A stretch of DNA of 45,095 nucleotides from Pseudomonas sp. UBA2684 (GTDB lineage Bacteria > Pseudomonadota > Gammaproteobacteria > Pseudomonadales > Pseudomonadaceae). The notes under the pieces were generated by a model. That model was not told the origin of the DNA. It did no database searches and saw only the letters and a program-made list of their open reading frames with translations. Below are positions 9,701-17,131 of the stretch, piece by piece (within the stretch, counting starts at the first letter, position 1; each line of letters opens with the position of its first letter). Both the position numbers and the translations under genes were made by a program. Location of the stretch: NCBI GenBank assembly GCA_002354655.1, contig DELY01000039.1, positions 1 to 45,095 on the forward strand, in the 5' to 3' direction.

Positions 9701-9999
9701 ACGGCGGTGCCGGCAACGATACCCTCACTGGTGGGCTCGGCAACGATATCCTCGTGTTTGGTACAAACTTCGGCAATGACATCGTTAATGGATTCGATGC
9801 CAACCCGGCCGGAGGCCAGGACTTGCTGAATATCGCAGCCTTCAACCTGACCGCTGGAACCTTCGCTAGCCGTGTGGCGATAGCGGATGCCGGGGCCGAC
9901 ACCTTGGTGACGGTCAACGGTGCCGATGGAGGCAGCATCCGTTTGGTCGGTGTCACCGATCACACCAGTGTGACCATCGCCGATTTCCAACTGGCATAA
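3739..9999 (+). CDS. Secreted animal-type haem peroxidase with RTX C-terminus (MopA-like)
   Basis: A 2086-residue exported enzyme. The peroxidase domain (about 1-1040) keeps the animal peroxidase catalytic set: distal D358-H359 in FGQFFDHG, R597 and haem-ester E600 in GDGRGNEN, proximal H716 in YRFGHSM, and a downstream AINIARGRD motif. The myeloperoxidase methionine haem-link position is N601 instead. Residues ~135-318 are an extremely alanine-rich insertion. RTX repeats follow at ~1050-1200, then two Ig-like modules (~1464-1655), then RTX blocks built on a 100-residue unit (~1664-2007) and a type I secretion signal ending ADFQLA. Family members such as MopA oxidise Mn(II) outside the cell; that activity here is inference. 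No Sec signal is seen, as expected for type I export. A GAGGGA site 8 bases before ATG supports the start. Two terminators follow. Confidence 0.88.
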   Translation: MATLTIIKTDLVFILQQIKIAEAHAAGTPLLDLVGNPLLPWGLRTVDGTYNNLVAGQEHYGSADQVMPRLLDPEFIDAENGIDGPGAPPGFPGSGTQTSYEQTSGYVVDSQPRTISNLIVDQSLGNPAAVIAALDYAGSQDSFGDAALVAAANAAASAAAAAALASNAQVAGSAATLAASTTAATSAANSAAAAQATAAADAQAHADAVALSNAAFVVQTDAFNAYIAALATPDVADDGPALTAFVSAASAASNAASNAAALGNVALASSAAASTATAASTAAATQLALDTAAHEAVLAEVVAADTAASSAAADLQQLLDGLGIVVENGTVVIPNVAPDEGLSAPFNSWMTLFGQFFDHGLDLVNKGGSGTVYIPLQPDDPLYVEGSHSNFMVLTRATNQPGADGILGTADDVREHVNQTTPFIDQNQTYTSNASHQVFLREYILVDGKPVATGHMLDGQNGGLATWADIKAQAREMLGIDLSDRDVTNVPLLATDEYGQFIRGDNGFAMLIMPGNPPIEVEGNPDAPLSTVGAVRTGHAFLDDIAHNAAPVVVGGQLMADADDVAGNPVAVNPQTGRNLEYDNELLDAHFITGDGRGNENIGLTAVHHVFHSEHNRLVEANKQTILDTGDLAFINEWLMMPVTSVPGSAEGLIWNGERLFQAARFINEMQYQHLVFEEFARTVQPLVDLFTFSNTIDIDPAIVAEFAHVVYRFGHSMLTETVDRLDNNMQSNDIGLIEAFLNPIEFNQGGALSAEEAAGAIIRGMTRQTGNEIDEFVTEALRNNLVGLPLDLAAINIARGRDTGIPSLNNARAQFYEMTGDSQLKPYESWTDFALNIKTPASIINFIAAYGTHASITGATTLEAKRDAAMALVIGGEGAPADRDAFLNGTGTYAGNKGGLNLVDFWIGGLAEAQMPFGGMLGSTFNFVFEVQMENLQNGDRFYYLSRTQGMNLLNELEGNTFSALVMRNTDLGDPNASHLPGNLFQSVAHILELDMARQQYADPLGSNPILNALNPLVIRKDLDGDGDNDYLRYTGEDHVVLGGRDNENDTLIGGAGDDTLWGDGGNDIIEGGYGIDHIHGGAGDDIITDIGDADVIHGDDGHDVIHTGPGLDLVFGGGGQDFIYGGPDGKEIFGGRDNDFIFSGNGPSFILGNEGDDWMEGGDGFDTLAGDNSELFFNSPIIGHDVMNGGGNDNDYDGESGDDIMFQGAGIHRNEGMWGFDWAIHKNSPVGAYSDLAIPIFTSVEADILRDRFDQVEGLSGWMHDDVLLGDDRAEGDAAGENSLFNHELTQSGVDRIAGLEAILGSAVNPRPNPLDANDPVVFNGGNILLGGGGSDTITGRGGNDYIDGDHWLNARISVRSKLDPDVELFSVDSMAEIQARMFSGEINPSQLHIVREILDGGQAADIDTAVFTGAFANYEVIENFDGTYTVVDNVGTDGTDLIRNIERLQFTDQAMWLVDRPAEGSVTISSLNPAEDQLLTATASISDPNGMQFATLNYVWQAEIAGVWTAVGSGPTFQPGDAQVGLALRVVVSFTDDGGNPESLISTATAAVTNVNDAPTGLPSINNTAPTAGQVLIASTAALADADGLAGVAFSYQWQAGTGASFSDIAGATAQSFTPSAAQVNQQVRVVISYTDNRGTAESLTSAATALVVSAIILGTSANDTQSGTTGDDHIQGLDGNDRLSGLAGNDILDGGAGDDVLIGGSGNDTMSGGVGDDTYEVTEAGDQVIELAGQGTDTVWASLASYTLTANVENLMFGGSGNFTGTGNALNNTIQGGVGNDRLSGLAGNDTLTGGAGNDTLIGGSGNDTMSGGAGNDTYEVTEAGDQVVEGAGQGTDTVWTSLASYTLTANVENLMYGASGNFTGTGNALNNTIQGGVGNDRLSGLAGNDTLTGGAGNDTLIGGSGNDSMSGGVGDDVYEVTEAGDQVIELAGQGIDTVWTSLSSYTLTDNVERLMYGASGNFTGTGNALNNTIQGGVGNDVLNGGAGNDTLTGGLGNDILVFGTNFGNDIVNGFDANPAGGQDLLNIAAFNLTAGTFASRVAIADAGADTLVTVNGADGGSIRLVGVTDHTSVTIADFQLA
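8899..9700 (+). repeat. 300-bp in-frame tandem repeats in the peroxidase gene
   Basis: Units beginning at about 8899, 9199 and 9499 (each starting TATGAAGTGACCGA a few bases in) are spaced exactly 300 bp (100 residues) apart and are almost identical at the DNA level; the third is incomplete. The same unit with the same period occurs in the first RTX gene (about 112 and 412). Each protein unit has a YEVTEAGDQV..TVW..SYTLTANVENLM segment followed by five or six GGxGNDxL nonapeptides. Confidence 0.9.
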
Positions 10000-10077
10000 A
10001 GTGGCTGCGCGGCTTTGGCACGCAGCCGCGCGTAGTTGGCTAGGGCAAGTGCCGCTCGCATTACGGTGTATCGCCAG

Positions 10078-10101
10078 GACGGTGGTGCACCGTCTTTTTA
10101 A
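10078..10101 (+). terminator. Terminator 1 of the peroxidase gene
   Basis: A perfect 7-bp stem, GACGGTG (10078-10084) with CACCGTC (10088-10094), encloses a GTG loop and is followed by TTTTTAA. This is a textbook intrinsic terminator 78 bases after the stop. Confidence 0.9.
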
Positions 10102-10117
10102 TCGTTTGCAAACGCAC

Positions 10118-10148
10118 AGCCCCGATCATTAGTGACTGGGGCTTTTTC
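10118..10148 (+). terminator. Terminator 2 of the peroxidase gene
   Basis: A 6-bp stem, AGCCCC (10118-10123) with GGGGCT (10138-10143), carries an additional inner TCA/TGA pairing and is followed by TTTTT. It is in tandem with the terminator at 10078 and sits 15 bases before the stop codon of the converging VWA gene. Confidence 0.75.
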
Positions 10149-10162
10149 GTGGCGGTGCGGGG

Positions 10163-11341
10163 TTACTTGGAGAGGAACTTCATGCCGTCTTCCAGGCCCT
10201 GCAAGGTCAGCGGGTACATCTGCTCTTCCAACAGCTCGCGCATGATGTTGGTCGAGGCGGTGTAGCCCCAGGTGTCCTTGGGGTAGGGGTTGATCCAGAT
10301 GAGTTTCTTGTACTTCTCCATAAAACGCTTGATCCACACGTAACCCGGCTCCTCGTTCCAGTGCTCGACGCTGCCGCCGGCCTGGGTGATCTCGTAGGGC
10401 GCCATGGCCGCGTCGCCGACGAACACCACTTTGTAGTCGGCGCCATATTTGTGCAGCAGGTCCTGGGTGGAGAAGCGTTCGGAGCTGCGGCGCAGGTTGT
10501 TCTTCCACACCGACTCGTACACGCAGTTATGGAAGTAGAAGTACTCCATGTGCTTGAACTCGGTCTTGCAGGCGCTGAACAGCTCTTCGCAAACCTTGAT
10601 ATGCGCGTCCATCGAACCGCCGATGTCGAATAGCAGCAACAGCTTGACCGTGTTGCGCCGCTCCGGGCGCATCTGGATGTTGAGCAGGCCGCCGTCTTTG
10701 GCGGTGTGGTCGATGGTGCCGTCCAGATCCAGCTCGTCCTGGGCGCCCTGACGGGCGAACTTACGCAGGCGGCGCAGGGCGATCTTGATGTTGCGCGTGC
10801 CCAGTTCGACCTGATCGTCGAGGTTCTTGTACTCGCGCTGGTCCCACACCTTGACCGCCTTGCCCTGGCGCTGACCGGCATCGCCGACGCGAATGCCTTC
10901 CGGGTTGAAGCCGCCGGAGCCGAACGGGCTGGTGCCGCCAGTGCCGATCCACTTGTTGCCGCCGGCGTGGCGCTCTTTCTGCTCTTCCAGGCGCTTCTTG
11001 AACTCTTCGATCAGCTTGTCGAGGCCGCCGAGGGATTCGATCTTGGCGCGTTCCTCGTCGGTCAGCGAGCGCTCGAACTCCTTGCGCAGCCATTCATCGG
11101 GGATCAGCGCCTCGATGTGCTGATTGAGATTTTCCAGGCCCTTGAAGTAGGCGCCGAACGCGCGGTCGAACTTGTCGAAATGCCGCTCGTCCTTGACCAG
11201 GATGGTGCGCGAGAGAAAGTAGAACTCGTCCATATCGGCGAACACCACGTTGTGTTTCAACGCGTTGATCAGGTCGAGCAGCTCGCGCACCGACACCGGC
11301 ACCTTGGCCGCGCGCATTTCGTTAAATAGGTTGAGCAGCAT
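10163..11341 (-). CDS. CoxE-like VWA-domain protein
   Basis: A 392-residue cytoplasmic protein with a C-terminal von Willebrand factor A domain of the CoxE type. The metal-ion-dependent adhesion site is DIGGSM at about 239-244. The N-terminal half is charged and helical with a Gly-rich linker (about 127-150). The start at 11341 (MLLNLFNEMR) is chosen because GAGGG lies 9 bases upstream; the in-frame extension would read into a REP-like repeat. Such proteins typically act with a MoxR-type AAA+ ATPase as a cofactor-insertion or metal-centre chaperone, and the MoxR gene lies just upstream on the same strand (11484-12329). The client protein cannot be told from the sequence. Confidence 0.88.
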   Translation of the reverse strand: MLLNLFNEMRAAKVPVSVRELLDLINALKHNVVFADMDEFYFLSRTILVKDERHFDKFDRAFGAYFKGLENLNQHIEALIPDEWLRKEFERSLTDEERAKIESLGGLDKLIEEFKKRLEEQKERHAGGNKWIGTGGTSPFGSGGFNPEGIRVGDAGQRQGKAVKVWDQREYKNLDDQVELGTRNIKIALRRLRKFARQGAQDELDLDGTIDHTAKDGGLLNIQMRPERRNTVKLLLLFDIGGSMDAHIKVCEELFSACKTEFKHMEYFYFHNCVYESVWKNNLRRSSERFSTQDLLHKYGADYKVVFVGDAAMAPYEITQAGGSVEHWNEEPGYVWIKRFMEKYKKLIWINPYPKDTWGYTASTNIMRELLEEQMYPLTLQGLEDGMKFLSK

Positions 11342-11363
11342 ATGTGCGCCCTCATGGGTATCC

Positions 11364-11472
11364 GTAGGGTGGGTTAGCCGCGTAGCGGCGTAACCCACCA
11401 TCGATGCCGCAGGCATCGCTTTGGCCAGCCTGTCGGCCGGTTGGTGGGTTACGCTTCGCTAACCCACCCTAC
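11364..11472. repeat. REP-like palindrome pair between the MoxR and VWA genes
   Basis: The left hairpin at 11364-11399 (GTGGGTTA...TAACCCAC) and the right hairpin at 11443-11472 (GGTGGGTTA...TAACCCACC) are inverted copies of each other, bounded by GTAGGGT and ACCCTAC. A small GATGCC/GGCATC hairpin lies between them. It separates two genes expected to be cotranscribed and could modulate the relative expression or stability of the downstream message. Confidence 0.75.
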
Positions 11473-11483
11473 AAGAGCGTGGC

Positions 11484-12329
11484 TTAACGCGAAGCGCGGC
11501 GGCTCATAAACGCCAGGCGTTCCAGCAGCTGCACATCCTGCTCGTTCTTCACCAGGGCGCCGGCCAGGGGCGGGATGGCCTTGGTTGGGTCGCGTTCGCG
11601 CAGCACGGCTTCGCCGATATTGTCGGCCATCAGCAGCTTGAGCCAGTCGACCAGTTCGCTGGTGGAGGGCTTCTTCTTCAGGCCCGGCACCTTGCGCACG
11701 TCGAAGAACACGTCCAGCGCCTCGGCGACCAGGTCCTTCTTGATGTCCGGGTAGTGCACGTCGACGATCTTCTGCAGGGTCGCGCGATCCGGGAAGGCGA
11801 TGTAGTGGAAGAAGCAGCGGCGCAGGAAGGCGTCCGGCAGTTCTTTTTCGTTGTTCGAGGTGATGATGATGATCGGGCGCTGCTTGGCCTTGATCGTCTC
11901 GTTGGTCTCGTAAACGTAGAACTCCATCTTGTCGAGTTCTTGCAGCAGGTCGTTGGGGAACTCGATATCGGCCTTGTCGATCTCGTCGATCAGCAGGATC
12001 ACCCGGTCTTCCGACTCGAAGGCTTCCCACAGCTTGCCCTTCTTGATGTAGTTGCGCACGTCGTGGACTTTGTCGCTGTCCAGCTGCGAGTCGCGCAGGC
12101 GGCTGACCGCGTCGTACTCGTACAGGCCTTGGTGGGCCTTGGTGGTGGACTTGATGTGCCAGGTGATCAGGCGTGCGCCGAAGGATTCGGCCAACTGCTC
12201 GGCGAGCATGGTCTTGCCGGTGCCCGGTTCACCCTTGACCAGCAGCGGACGCTCCAGGGTAATGGCGGCGTTGACCGCAAGCTTGAGGTCGTCGGTGGCG
12301 ACGTAGGACTGGGTGCCTTCGAACTTCAT
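11484..12329 (-). CDS. MoxR-family AAA+ ATPase
   Basis: A 281-residue AAA+ ATPase with Walker A GEPGTGKT (33-40), Walker B VILLIDEID (108-116) and a sensor-1 segment IIITSNNEKELPDAFLRRC, followed by the small lid domain. MoxR ATPases remodel or load metal centres into partner proteins together with VWA-domain proteins; here the partner is the VWA gene immediately downstream (10163-11341). The ATG at 12329 begins MKFEGTQSYV; upstream there is only a weak purine-rich site (GAGGA, 9 bases away). The length is typical for the family. Confidence 0.92.
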   Translation of the reverse strand: MKFEGTQSYVATDDLKLAVNAAITLERPLLVKGEPGTGKTMLAEQLAESFGARLITWHIKSTTKAHQGLYEYDAVSRLRDSQLDSDKVHDVRNYIKKGKLWEAFESEDRVILLIDEIDKADIEFPNDLLQELDKMEFYVYETNETIKAKQRPIIIITSNNEKELPDAFLRRCFFHYIAFPDRATLQKIVDVHYPDIKKDLVAEALDVFFDVRKVPGLKKKPSTSELVDWLKLLMADNIGEAVLRERDPTKAIPPLAGALVKNEQDVQLLERLAFMSRRASR

Positions 12330-12581
12330 CGGAAAATCCTCGAACGGTAACGCCCGGGGGCAATACCCGCGGGTTCAGTATTTGAAAAGCCGACTATAAC
12401 GCGCGGGCCTGGCGACTGTGAACGCAGACGCGCCATTCAGTCACTGAATGGCGGGTCACGCGTCGGTTGTCACGCTCGCCGCGACGTGTCGCGGCGCAGT
12501 GCTTGCGGCACTGGACGGCTACCCAGCGGCGTCATAGGCTTGGGAGTCCCACCTCGGCACCACCTGAACAAGGACACCGCC

Positions 12582-13556
12582 ATGAGCCGCATTTTCGCAG
12601 ACAACGCACAAGCCATCGGCAATACCCCGTTGGTCAAGATCAATCGCCTGGGCCCGGCCGGCGTGACCATCCTGGCCAAGATCGAAGGGCGCAACCCGGC
12701 GTATTCGGTGAAGTGCCGGATTGGCGCCAGCATGGTCTGGGATGCCGAAGAACGTGGCGTACTCAAACCAGGCATGACCATCGTCGAGCCGACATCCGGC
12801 AACACCGGTATCGGCCTGGCTTTCGTCGCCGCGGCGCGCGGCTACAAGTTGCTGCTGACCATGCCGGCGTCGATGAGCCTGGAGCGGCGCAAGGTCTTGA
12901 AGGCCCTGGGCGCGGAGTTGGTACTCACCGAACCGGCCAAAGGCATGAAAGGCGCCATCGAGAAGGCCGCGGAAATCGCCGCATCCGACAGCGCCACCTA
13001 CTTTATGCCGCAACAGTTCAACAACCCGGCCAACCCGGCGATCCACGAGAAGACCACCGGCCCGGAAATCTGGAACGACACCGATGGCGCCGTGGATGTG
13101 CTGGTCGCCGGCGTCGGCACCGGCGGCACCATTACCGGTGTATCGCGCTACATCAAACAGACCCAGGGCAAGCCGATTCTCTCGGTGGCGGTCGAGCCCA
13201 TCGGCTCGCCGGTGATCAGCCAGACCATCGCCGGTGATGAGGTCAAACCCAGCCCGCATAAAATCCAGGGCATCGGCGCCGGCTTCGTGCCCAGCAACCT
13301 CGACCTGGCGATGGTCGACCGCGTCGAGTTGGTCACCGATGACGACTCCAAGGCCATGGCCCTGCGCCTGATGCGCGAAGAGGGCATCCTCTGCGGCATC
13401 TCCTGCGGCGCAGCGATGGTGGCGGCAGTGCGTATCGCCGCGGAGCCTGGCATGCAAGGCAAAACCATCGTGGTGATCCTGCCGGACTCCGGCGAGCGTT
13501 ACCTGTCGAGCATGCTGTTCAGTGACATGTTCACCGAGCAGGAGCTGACGCAGTAA
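12582..13556 (+). CDS. cysK: Cysteine synthase A (O-acetylserine sulfhydrylase)
   Basis: A 324-residue PLP enzyme that makes L-cysteine from O-acetylserine and sulfide, the last step of sulfate assimilation. It aligns by eye with E. coli CysK along its whole length: PLP lysine K44 in [11 protein letters not shown], phosphate-binding loop TSGNTG (71-76), and [14 protein letters not shown] in the middle. I start it at 12582 ([10 protein letters not shown]), with AAGGA 8 bases upstream, rather than at upstream in-frame ATGs that extend into non-conserved sequence. It is transcribed alone, divergent from moxR, with a 252-bp gap to the latter in which I see nothing else of note. The isozyme CysM is excluded by the closer CysK-type motif order and length. 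Confidence 0.95.
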   Translation: MSRIFADNAQAIGNTPLVKINRLGPAGVTILAKIEGRNPAYSVKCRIGASMVWDAEERGVLKPGMTIVEPTSGNTGIGLAFVAAARGYKLLLTMPASMSLERRKVLKALGAELVLTEPAKGMKGAIEKAAEIAASDSATYFMPQQFNNPANPAIHEKTTGPEIWNDTDGAVDVLVAGVGTGGTITGVSRYIKQTQGKPILSVAVEPIGSPVISQTIAGDEVKPSPHKIQGIGAGFVPSNLDLAMVDRVELVTDDDSKAMALRLMREEGILCGISCGAAMVAAVRIAAEPGMQGKTIVVILPDSGERYLSSMLFSDMFTEQELTQ

Positions 13557-13590
13557 TACCGCTCGCTTAAGCCGCTGGAGTAGGGCGCAG

Positions 13591-13616
13591 GATGGGTATC
13601 GCGCAGCGTACCCATC
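13591..13616. repeat. REP-like hairpin after cysK
   Basis: An 8-bp stem, GATGGGTA (13591-13598) with TACCCATC (13609-13616), encloses a 10-base loop. No T-run follows, so it is more likely a dispersed palindrome than an intrinsic terminator. It lies between two converging genes. Confidence 0.6.
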
Positions 13617-13667
13617 GACCAACCCCTGCGCCTCCCCCGTGACTTCTGCGCCAGCGCCTAAGCCATC

Positions 13668-14585
13668 CTACGCCTTGGCTGGCAGTGTGCTCGGCGCACT
13701 GGGTCGCACCACCAGCCACAGCGCGATGGCGATCAGCACGCCGCCATACAGGTAGGCCCAGGACAGCGGCTCATCCAGCAACAACGCCCCCCACAACACG
13801 CCGAAGGGTGGAATCAGGAAGGTGGTGGTCGAGGCCTTGATCGGGCCGATGTCGGCCAGCAGGCGGAAATACAGCACATAGGCAAATGCCGTGCAGATAA
13901 AGCCCAGCCCGGCCAGGGACAGCCATACATCCAGGCCACCCCAGTTGGCTGGCGGCTGCACGATCAGTGCACCGGCGAACAATGGCATGAGGAACAAGCT
14001 GGCGCCGCACAGGCTGCTGAAGGCGGTCAGGCGATTGTCCAGGCCGCCTTGTTGGCCGATCCAGCGACGGGTGAGAAAACCGGCAAAGCCATAGCAGGTG
14101 GTGGCTACTAGGCAGGCGCCGGCGCCCAGCAACAGCGACAGATCGAACGCCACCGGCCCGGTCTGGGTGAGTATTGCCACGCCGAACAGGCCGATTGCCA
14201 CCCCGGCGGCCTTGCTCAGGGTCAGAGCTTCGCTAAAGAACAACGCGCCGATCAGTACGCCCATCATCGGTGTCGTCGCATTGAAAATTGCCGAGTAGCC
14301 GGCCGGCAACACCAGCGCCGCCAGGCTATACATGGCCGACGGCAAGCCGGCGTTGATCACCCCAAGCACCAGGCATTGCTTGAGCTTGCCGCGAAAGTCC
14401 CACTGCACACGCATGATCAGCAGAATCGCCAACAGCCCGAGCATGCCCAGGCTGGCGCGGAAGAAGGCGGTCGGCATGCTGCCGAGCACCGGCGCGATAA
14501 TCCGCATAAACAGAAAACTCGCGCCCCAGATGGCGGCGAGGAGTAACAGACGCAGCAGGTCGGCGAGGCGCACGACGCACTCCAA
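13668..14585 (-). CDS. EamA/DMT-family inner-membrane transporter
   Basis: A 305-residue polytopic membrane protein made of two homologous EamA halves with about ten transmembrane helices. The first is LLRLLLLAAIWGASFLFMRI near the N-terminus. The half-ending motif GALFFSEALTLSKAAGVAIG at mid-protein is echoed by GALLLDEPLSWAYLYGGVL near the C-terminus, the internal duplication typical of the family. Members export amino acids or other metabolites; the substrate cannot be inferred here. The start (MECVVRLADLL) could be a few codons further in. It converges with cysK and has no obvious operon partner. Confidence 0.88.
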   Translation of the reverse strand: MECVVRLADLLRLLLLAAIWGASFLFMRIIAPVLGSMPTAFFRASLGMLGLLAILLIMRVQWDFRGKLKQCLVLGVINAGLPSAMYSLAALVLPAGYSAIFNATTPMMGVLIGALFFSEALTLSKAAGVAIGLFGVAILTQTGPVAFDLSLLLGAGACLVATTCYGFAGFLTRRWIGQQGGLDNRLTAFSSLCGASLFLMPLFAGALIVQPPANWGGLDVWLSLAGLGFICTAFAYVLYFRLLADIGPIKASTTTFLIPPFGVLWGALLLDEPLSWAYLYGGVLIAIALWLVVRPSAPSTLPAKA

Positions 14586-15190
14586 ATGGCTTCAGGGGGC
14601 GAGCAGTGTTGCCGGGCGCAACGGCTAAGGCAATCCGAAAGACGCTTTTAAATCGACCGCAACGCCGCGCGGCCATCGGTTGTGATCAGCCATGGGTGGG
14701 CGCCGTGATTGCACGGATGCGCCGACGCGATTGTCGTGTGGCTGACTCAGGCAATGTGCTGGCGTGCCGCCTCGGCAATAACGCGCGGTACGCGGCGTTC
14801 GAAAAAAGTGTCGGCTGTACCTCGGCGGCTTGCGCCGCTAACCCTGCCTACGAGGTTGCTGCGCTTGCCTGCCAAGCCCAGCCTTGGTTCAGGCTAATCC
14901 GCGAAGAACCTTTATGTGGTGGCATACGCGTTAGCGCAGTGCAATATTTCGCCGCAGATAAACGTGTCAGGCCGTTGAAAAATGTAGGCGAGGCAGCCGA
15001 GACAAGGCAAAAACGGCCGAAAAAGCGCAGTTTACTGGTGTAAATGAGCATTTTGAGGCCGTTTTTAACGCCGTATCGGCAACGTAGGTAGTTTTTCAAC
15101 GGCCTGCTAGCGCCAATGTTGGCTTTTCCTCGGCCCAGCCACTGGCTAAGCTCGCCACACCCTACCGATTCCTCCAGCAGAGGTTTGCCC
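14586..15190. other. 605-bp intergenic region with a family A repeat element
   Basis: Between the EamA gene start and aceK. Apart from the family A element at 14968-15106 and a small GGCGGCTTGCGCCGC hairpin near 14823-14837, I see no gene. A 145-codon open frame (14606-15043) runs through the repeat, lacks a ribosome-binding site and has non-protein-like composition. The aceK promoter must lie here, possibly downstream of the repeat. Confidence 0.6.
14968..15106 (+). mobile_element. Family A inverted-repeat (MITE-like) element, 139-bp copy
   Basis: It begins CAGGCCGTTGAAAAA and ends TTTTTCAACGGCCTG, a perfect 15-bp terminal inverted repeat. It has no coding capacity. Its reverse complement aligns nearly base for base with the 214-bp copy at 38814-39027, apart from internal segments absent here. 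The flanks (CGTGT on the left, CTAGC on the right) do not show a target duplication. It sits 84 bases upstream of the aceK start. Confidence 0.85.
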
Positions 15191-16915
15191 ATGGCGCAGC
15201 AATGGCCGGCCGCCGATATCGCCCGTCTGATCCTCGATGGTTTCGACGACTACCGTGAGCATTTCCGCCAGATCACCGATGGCGCCCAGGCGCGTTTCGA
15301 GCAGGCGCTCTGGCAGGAGGCGCAGCAGGCCTCGGCGGCGCGGATCAACCTGTATGAAGAAAAAGTCAGCGAGGTTGGTGAGGGCCTGCGTCGCAGCTTC
15401 ACTCAAGCGCTGCTCGACGTGGCCCAGTGGCCGCTGGTGAAAAGCGCCTACATCGCGCTGATCGACCTGCGCTACGACGATGAATTGGCGGAAACCTGGT
15501 TCAACTCGATCTTCTGCGGCCTGTTCAGTCATGACCAGATCAGCGATGGCTGCATGTTTATTCATACCACTCGGCCGTCGCTGCGTAGCCAGCAGCGTGC
15601 CGCGCAAACCCGCAGCTACCGACCCGCCACAGGCTTGCCCGGTATGCTCGAAGCGATTTTCCAGGATTACCGTTTCAGTGCGCCGTTCGAGGATTTGCCG
15701 CGCGACCTCAACCGCCTGGCAAGTCAGCTGCGCGGCAACCTGCCGGATTGGGTGTGTAAGGACCCGGAGCTGACCATCGAATTGTTTTCCTCGGTGCTCT
15801 ATCGCAACAAGGGCGCCTACCTGGTTGGCCGGCTGTTTACCCGCGACGAGCAGTGGCCGCTGGTGATCCCGCTGTTGCACCGCGAAGGCCAGGGCATTCA
15901 GATCGATGCACTGATTACCGACGAAGCCGAGGTGTCGATCATCTTCTCTTTCACCCGCTCGTACTTCATGGTCGATGTGGCGATTCCGGCGGAGTTCGTC
16001 GGCTTCCTCAAGCGCATCCTGCCGGGCAAGCACATCGCCGAACTGTATACCTCGATCGGCTTCTACAAACACGGCAAGTCGGAGTTCTACCGCGCGCTGA
16101 TCAATCACCTGGCGACCACCGACGACAAGTTCATCATGGCCCCCGGTGTGCGCGGCATGGTCATGAGCGTGTTCACCCTGCCGGGCTTCAACACCGTGTT
16201 CAAGATCATCAAGGACCGCTTCTCGCCGTCGAAAAGTGTCGACCGCAATACGGTGATCCAGAAGTACCGGCTGGTGAAAAGTGTCGATCGCGTAGGGCGC
16301 ATGGCCGATACCCAGGAGTTCGCCGACTTTCGCTTCCCCTTGAGTAAATTCGAACCTGAGTGCCTGGCCGAGCTGCTGGAGGTGGCGCCGTCGACGGTGG
16401 TGGTGGAGGGCGACAGCGTGCTGGTGCGCCACTGCTGGACCGAACGGCGCATGACCCCGCTGAACATGTACGTCGAGAGTGCCAGCGACGCGCAGGTGCG
16501 CGAGGCGCTGGAGGATTACGGCCTGGCGATCAAGCAACTGGCGGCGGCGAATATCTTCCCCGGCGACATGCTGCTGAAAAACTTCGGCGTCACCCGCCAT
16601 GGTCGCGTGGTGTTCTACGACTATGACGAAATCAGTTACCTCACCGAGGTCAACTTCCGGCGCATTCCGCCGCCGCGCTATCCGGAGGACGAGATGGCCT
16701 CCGAACCCTGGTATTCAATCGCCCCGAACGACGTGTTCCCCGAAGAGTTCCCGCCGTTCCTGTTCGCCGATATGCAGCAGCGCCGCTTGTTCAGCCAGTT
16801 GCATGGTGATTTGTACGACGCCGACTACTGGAAAAGCCTGCAAGAGGCGATTCGGGCCGGCAAGGTCATCGACGTGTTTCCTTATCGGCGCAAAGCCGAG
16901 CAGGCTGAGAACTAA
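15191..16915 (+). CDS. aceK: Isocitrate dehydrogenase kinase/phosphatase
   Basis: A 574-residue bifunctional enzyme that phosphorylates (inactivates) and dephosphorylates isocitrate dehydrogenase, controlling carbon flow between the TCA cycle and the glyoxylate shunt. It is close to the ~578 residues of E. coli AceK. Visible motifs are the nucleotide-binding APGVRGMVM loop from A317, the following lysine K338 in [11 protein letters not shown], and the catalytic/metal region [16 protein letters not shown] near 478. The start at 15191 ([18 protein letters not shown]) has only a modest AGAGG site 9 bases upstream. As in other pseudomonads it is separate from the aceA/aceB genes. Upstream lies a family A element, downstream a REP pair. 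Confidence 0.96.
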   Translation: MAQQWPAADIARLILDGFDDYREHFRQITDGAQARFEQALWQEAQQASAARINLYEEKVSEVGEGLRRSFTQALLDVAQWPLVKSAYIALIDLRYDDELAETWFNSIFCGLFSHDQISDGCMFIHTTRPSLRSQQRAAQTRSYRPATGLPGMLEAIFQDYRFSAPFEDLPRDLNRLASQLRGNLPDWVCKDPELTIELFSSVLYRNKGAYLVGRLFTRDEQWPLVIPLLHREGQGIQIDALITDEAEVSIIFSFTRSYFMVDVAIPAEFVGFLKRILPGKHIAELYTSIGFYKHGKSEFYRALINHLATTDDKFIMAPGVRGMVMSVFTLPGFNTVFKIIKDRFSPSKSVDRNTVIQKYRLVKSVDRVGRMADTQEFADFRFPLSKFEPECLAELLEVAPSTVVVEGDSVLVRHCWTERRMTPLNMYVESASDAQVREALEDYGLAIKQLAAANIFPGDMLLKNFGVTRHGRVVFYDYDEISYLTEVNFRRIPPPRYPEDEMASEPWYSIAPNDVFPEEFPPFLFADMQQRRLFSQLHGDLYDADYWKSLQEAIRAGKVIDVFPYRRKAEQAEN

Positions 16916-16952
16916 GGCTCTGTACCTATTAAATGTCGATGCAGACCGCCGT

Positions 16953-17025
16953 CACGAGGGAGTGGCTTTAGCCGCGAAAGATCTTCAGTTTTCAAAGGTT
17001 TTCGCGGATAAATTCGCTCCCGCAA
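16953..17025. repeat. REP pair (inverted)
   Basis: ACGAGGGAGTGGCTTTAGCC followed by GCGAAAGA (about 16954-16981) is mirrored by TTTTCGCGGATAAATTCGCT followed by CCCGCA (about 16999-17024). The core TTCGCGG...CGCTCCC corresponds to the REP sequence known from P. putida and relatives. The two copies face each other as in a bacterial interspersed mosaic element, between aceK and the TonB receptor gene. Confidence 0.75.
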
Positions 17026-17131
17026 AAGTACGGTTTCTCCTGCAACACGTAGTGGGGATATAGCCAAAACCAAAGTCTGTACGAACAGTCGTCGCGCCCA
17101 GATCAGGCGCGGCGAATAAGGAGCGTCCACA

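Noticed and set aside
9999-10060. GGCTGCG...CGCAGCC hairpin right after the peroxidase stop as its terminator
   Set aside because: It has no T-run; the hairpins at 10078 and 10118 with T-runs are the better terminators.
14606-15043. 145-codon plus-strand frame in the EamA-aceK gap
   Set aside because: It runs through the family A repeat element, lacks a ribosome-binding site and has no recognisable domain.
15146-16600. 484-codon minus-strand open frame over aceK
   Set aside because: Antisense to a full-length, recognisable AceK; composition rich in His, Arg and Gln as typical of shadow frames.
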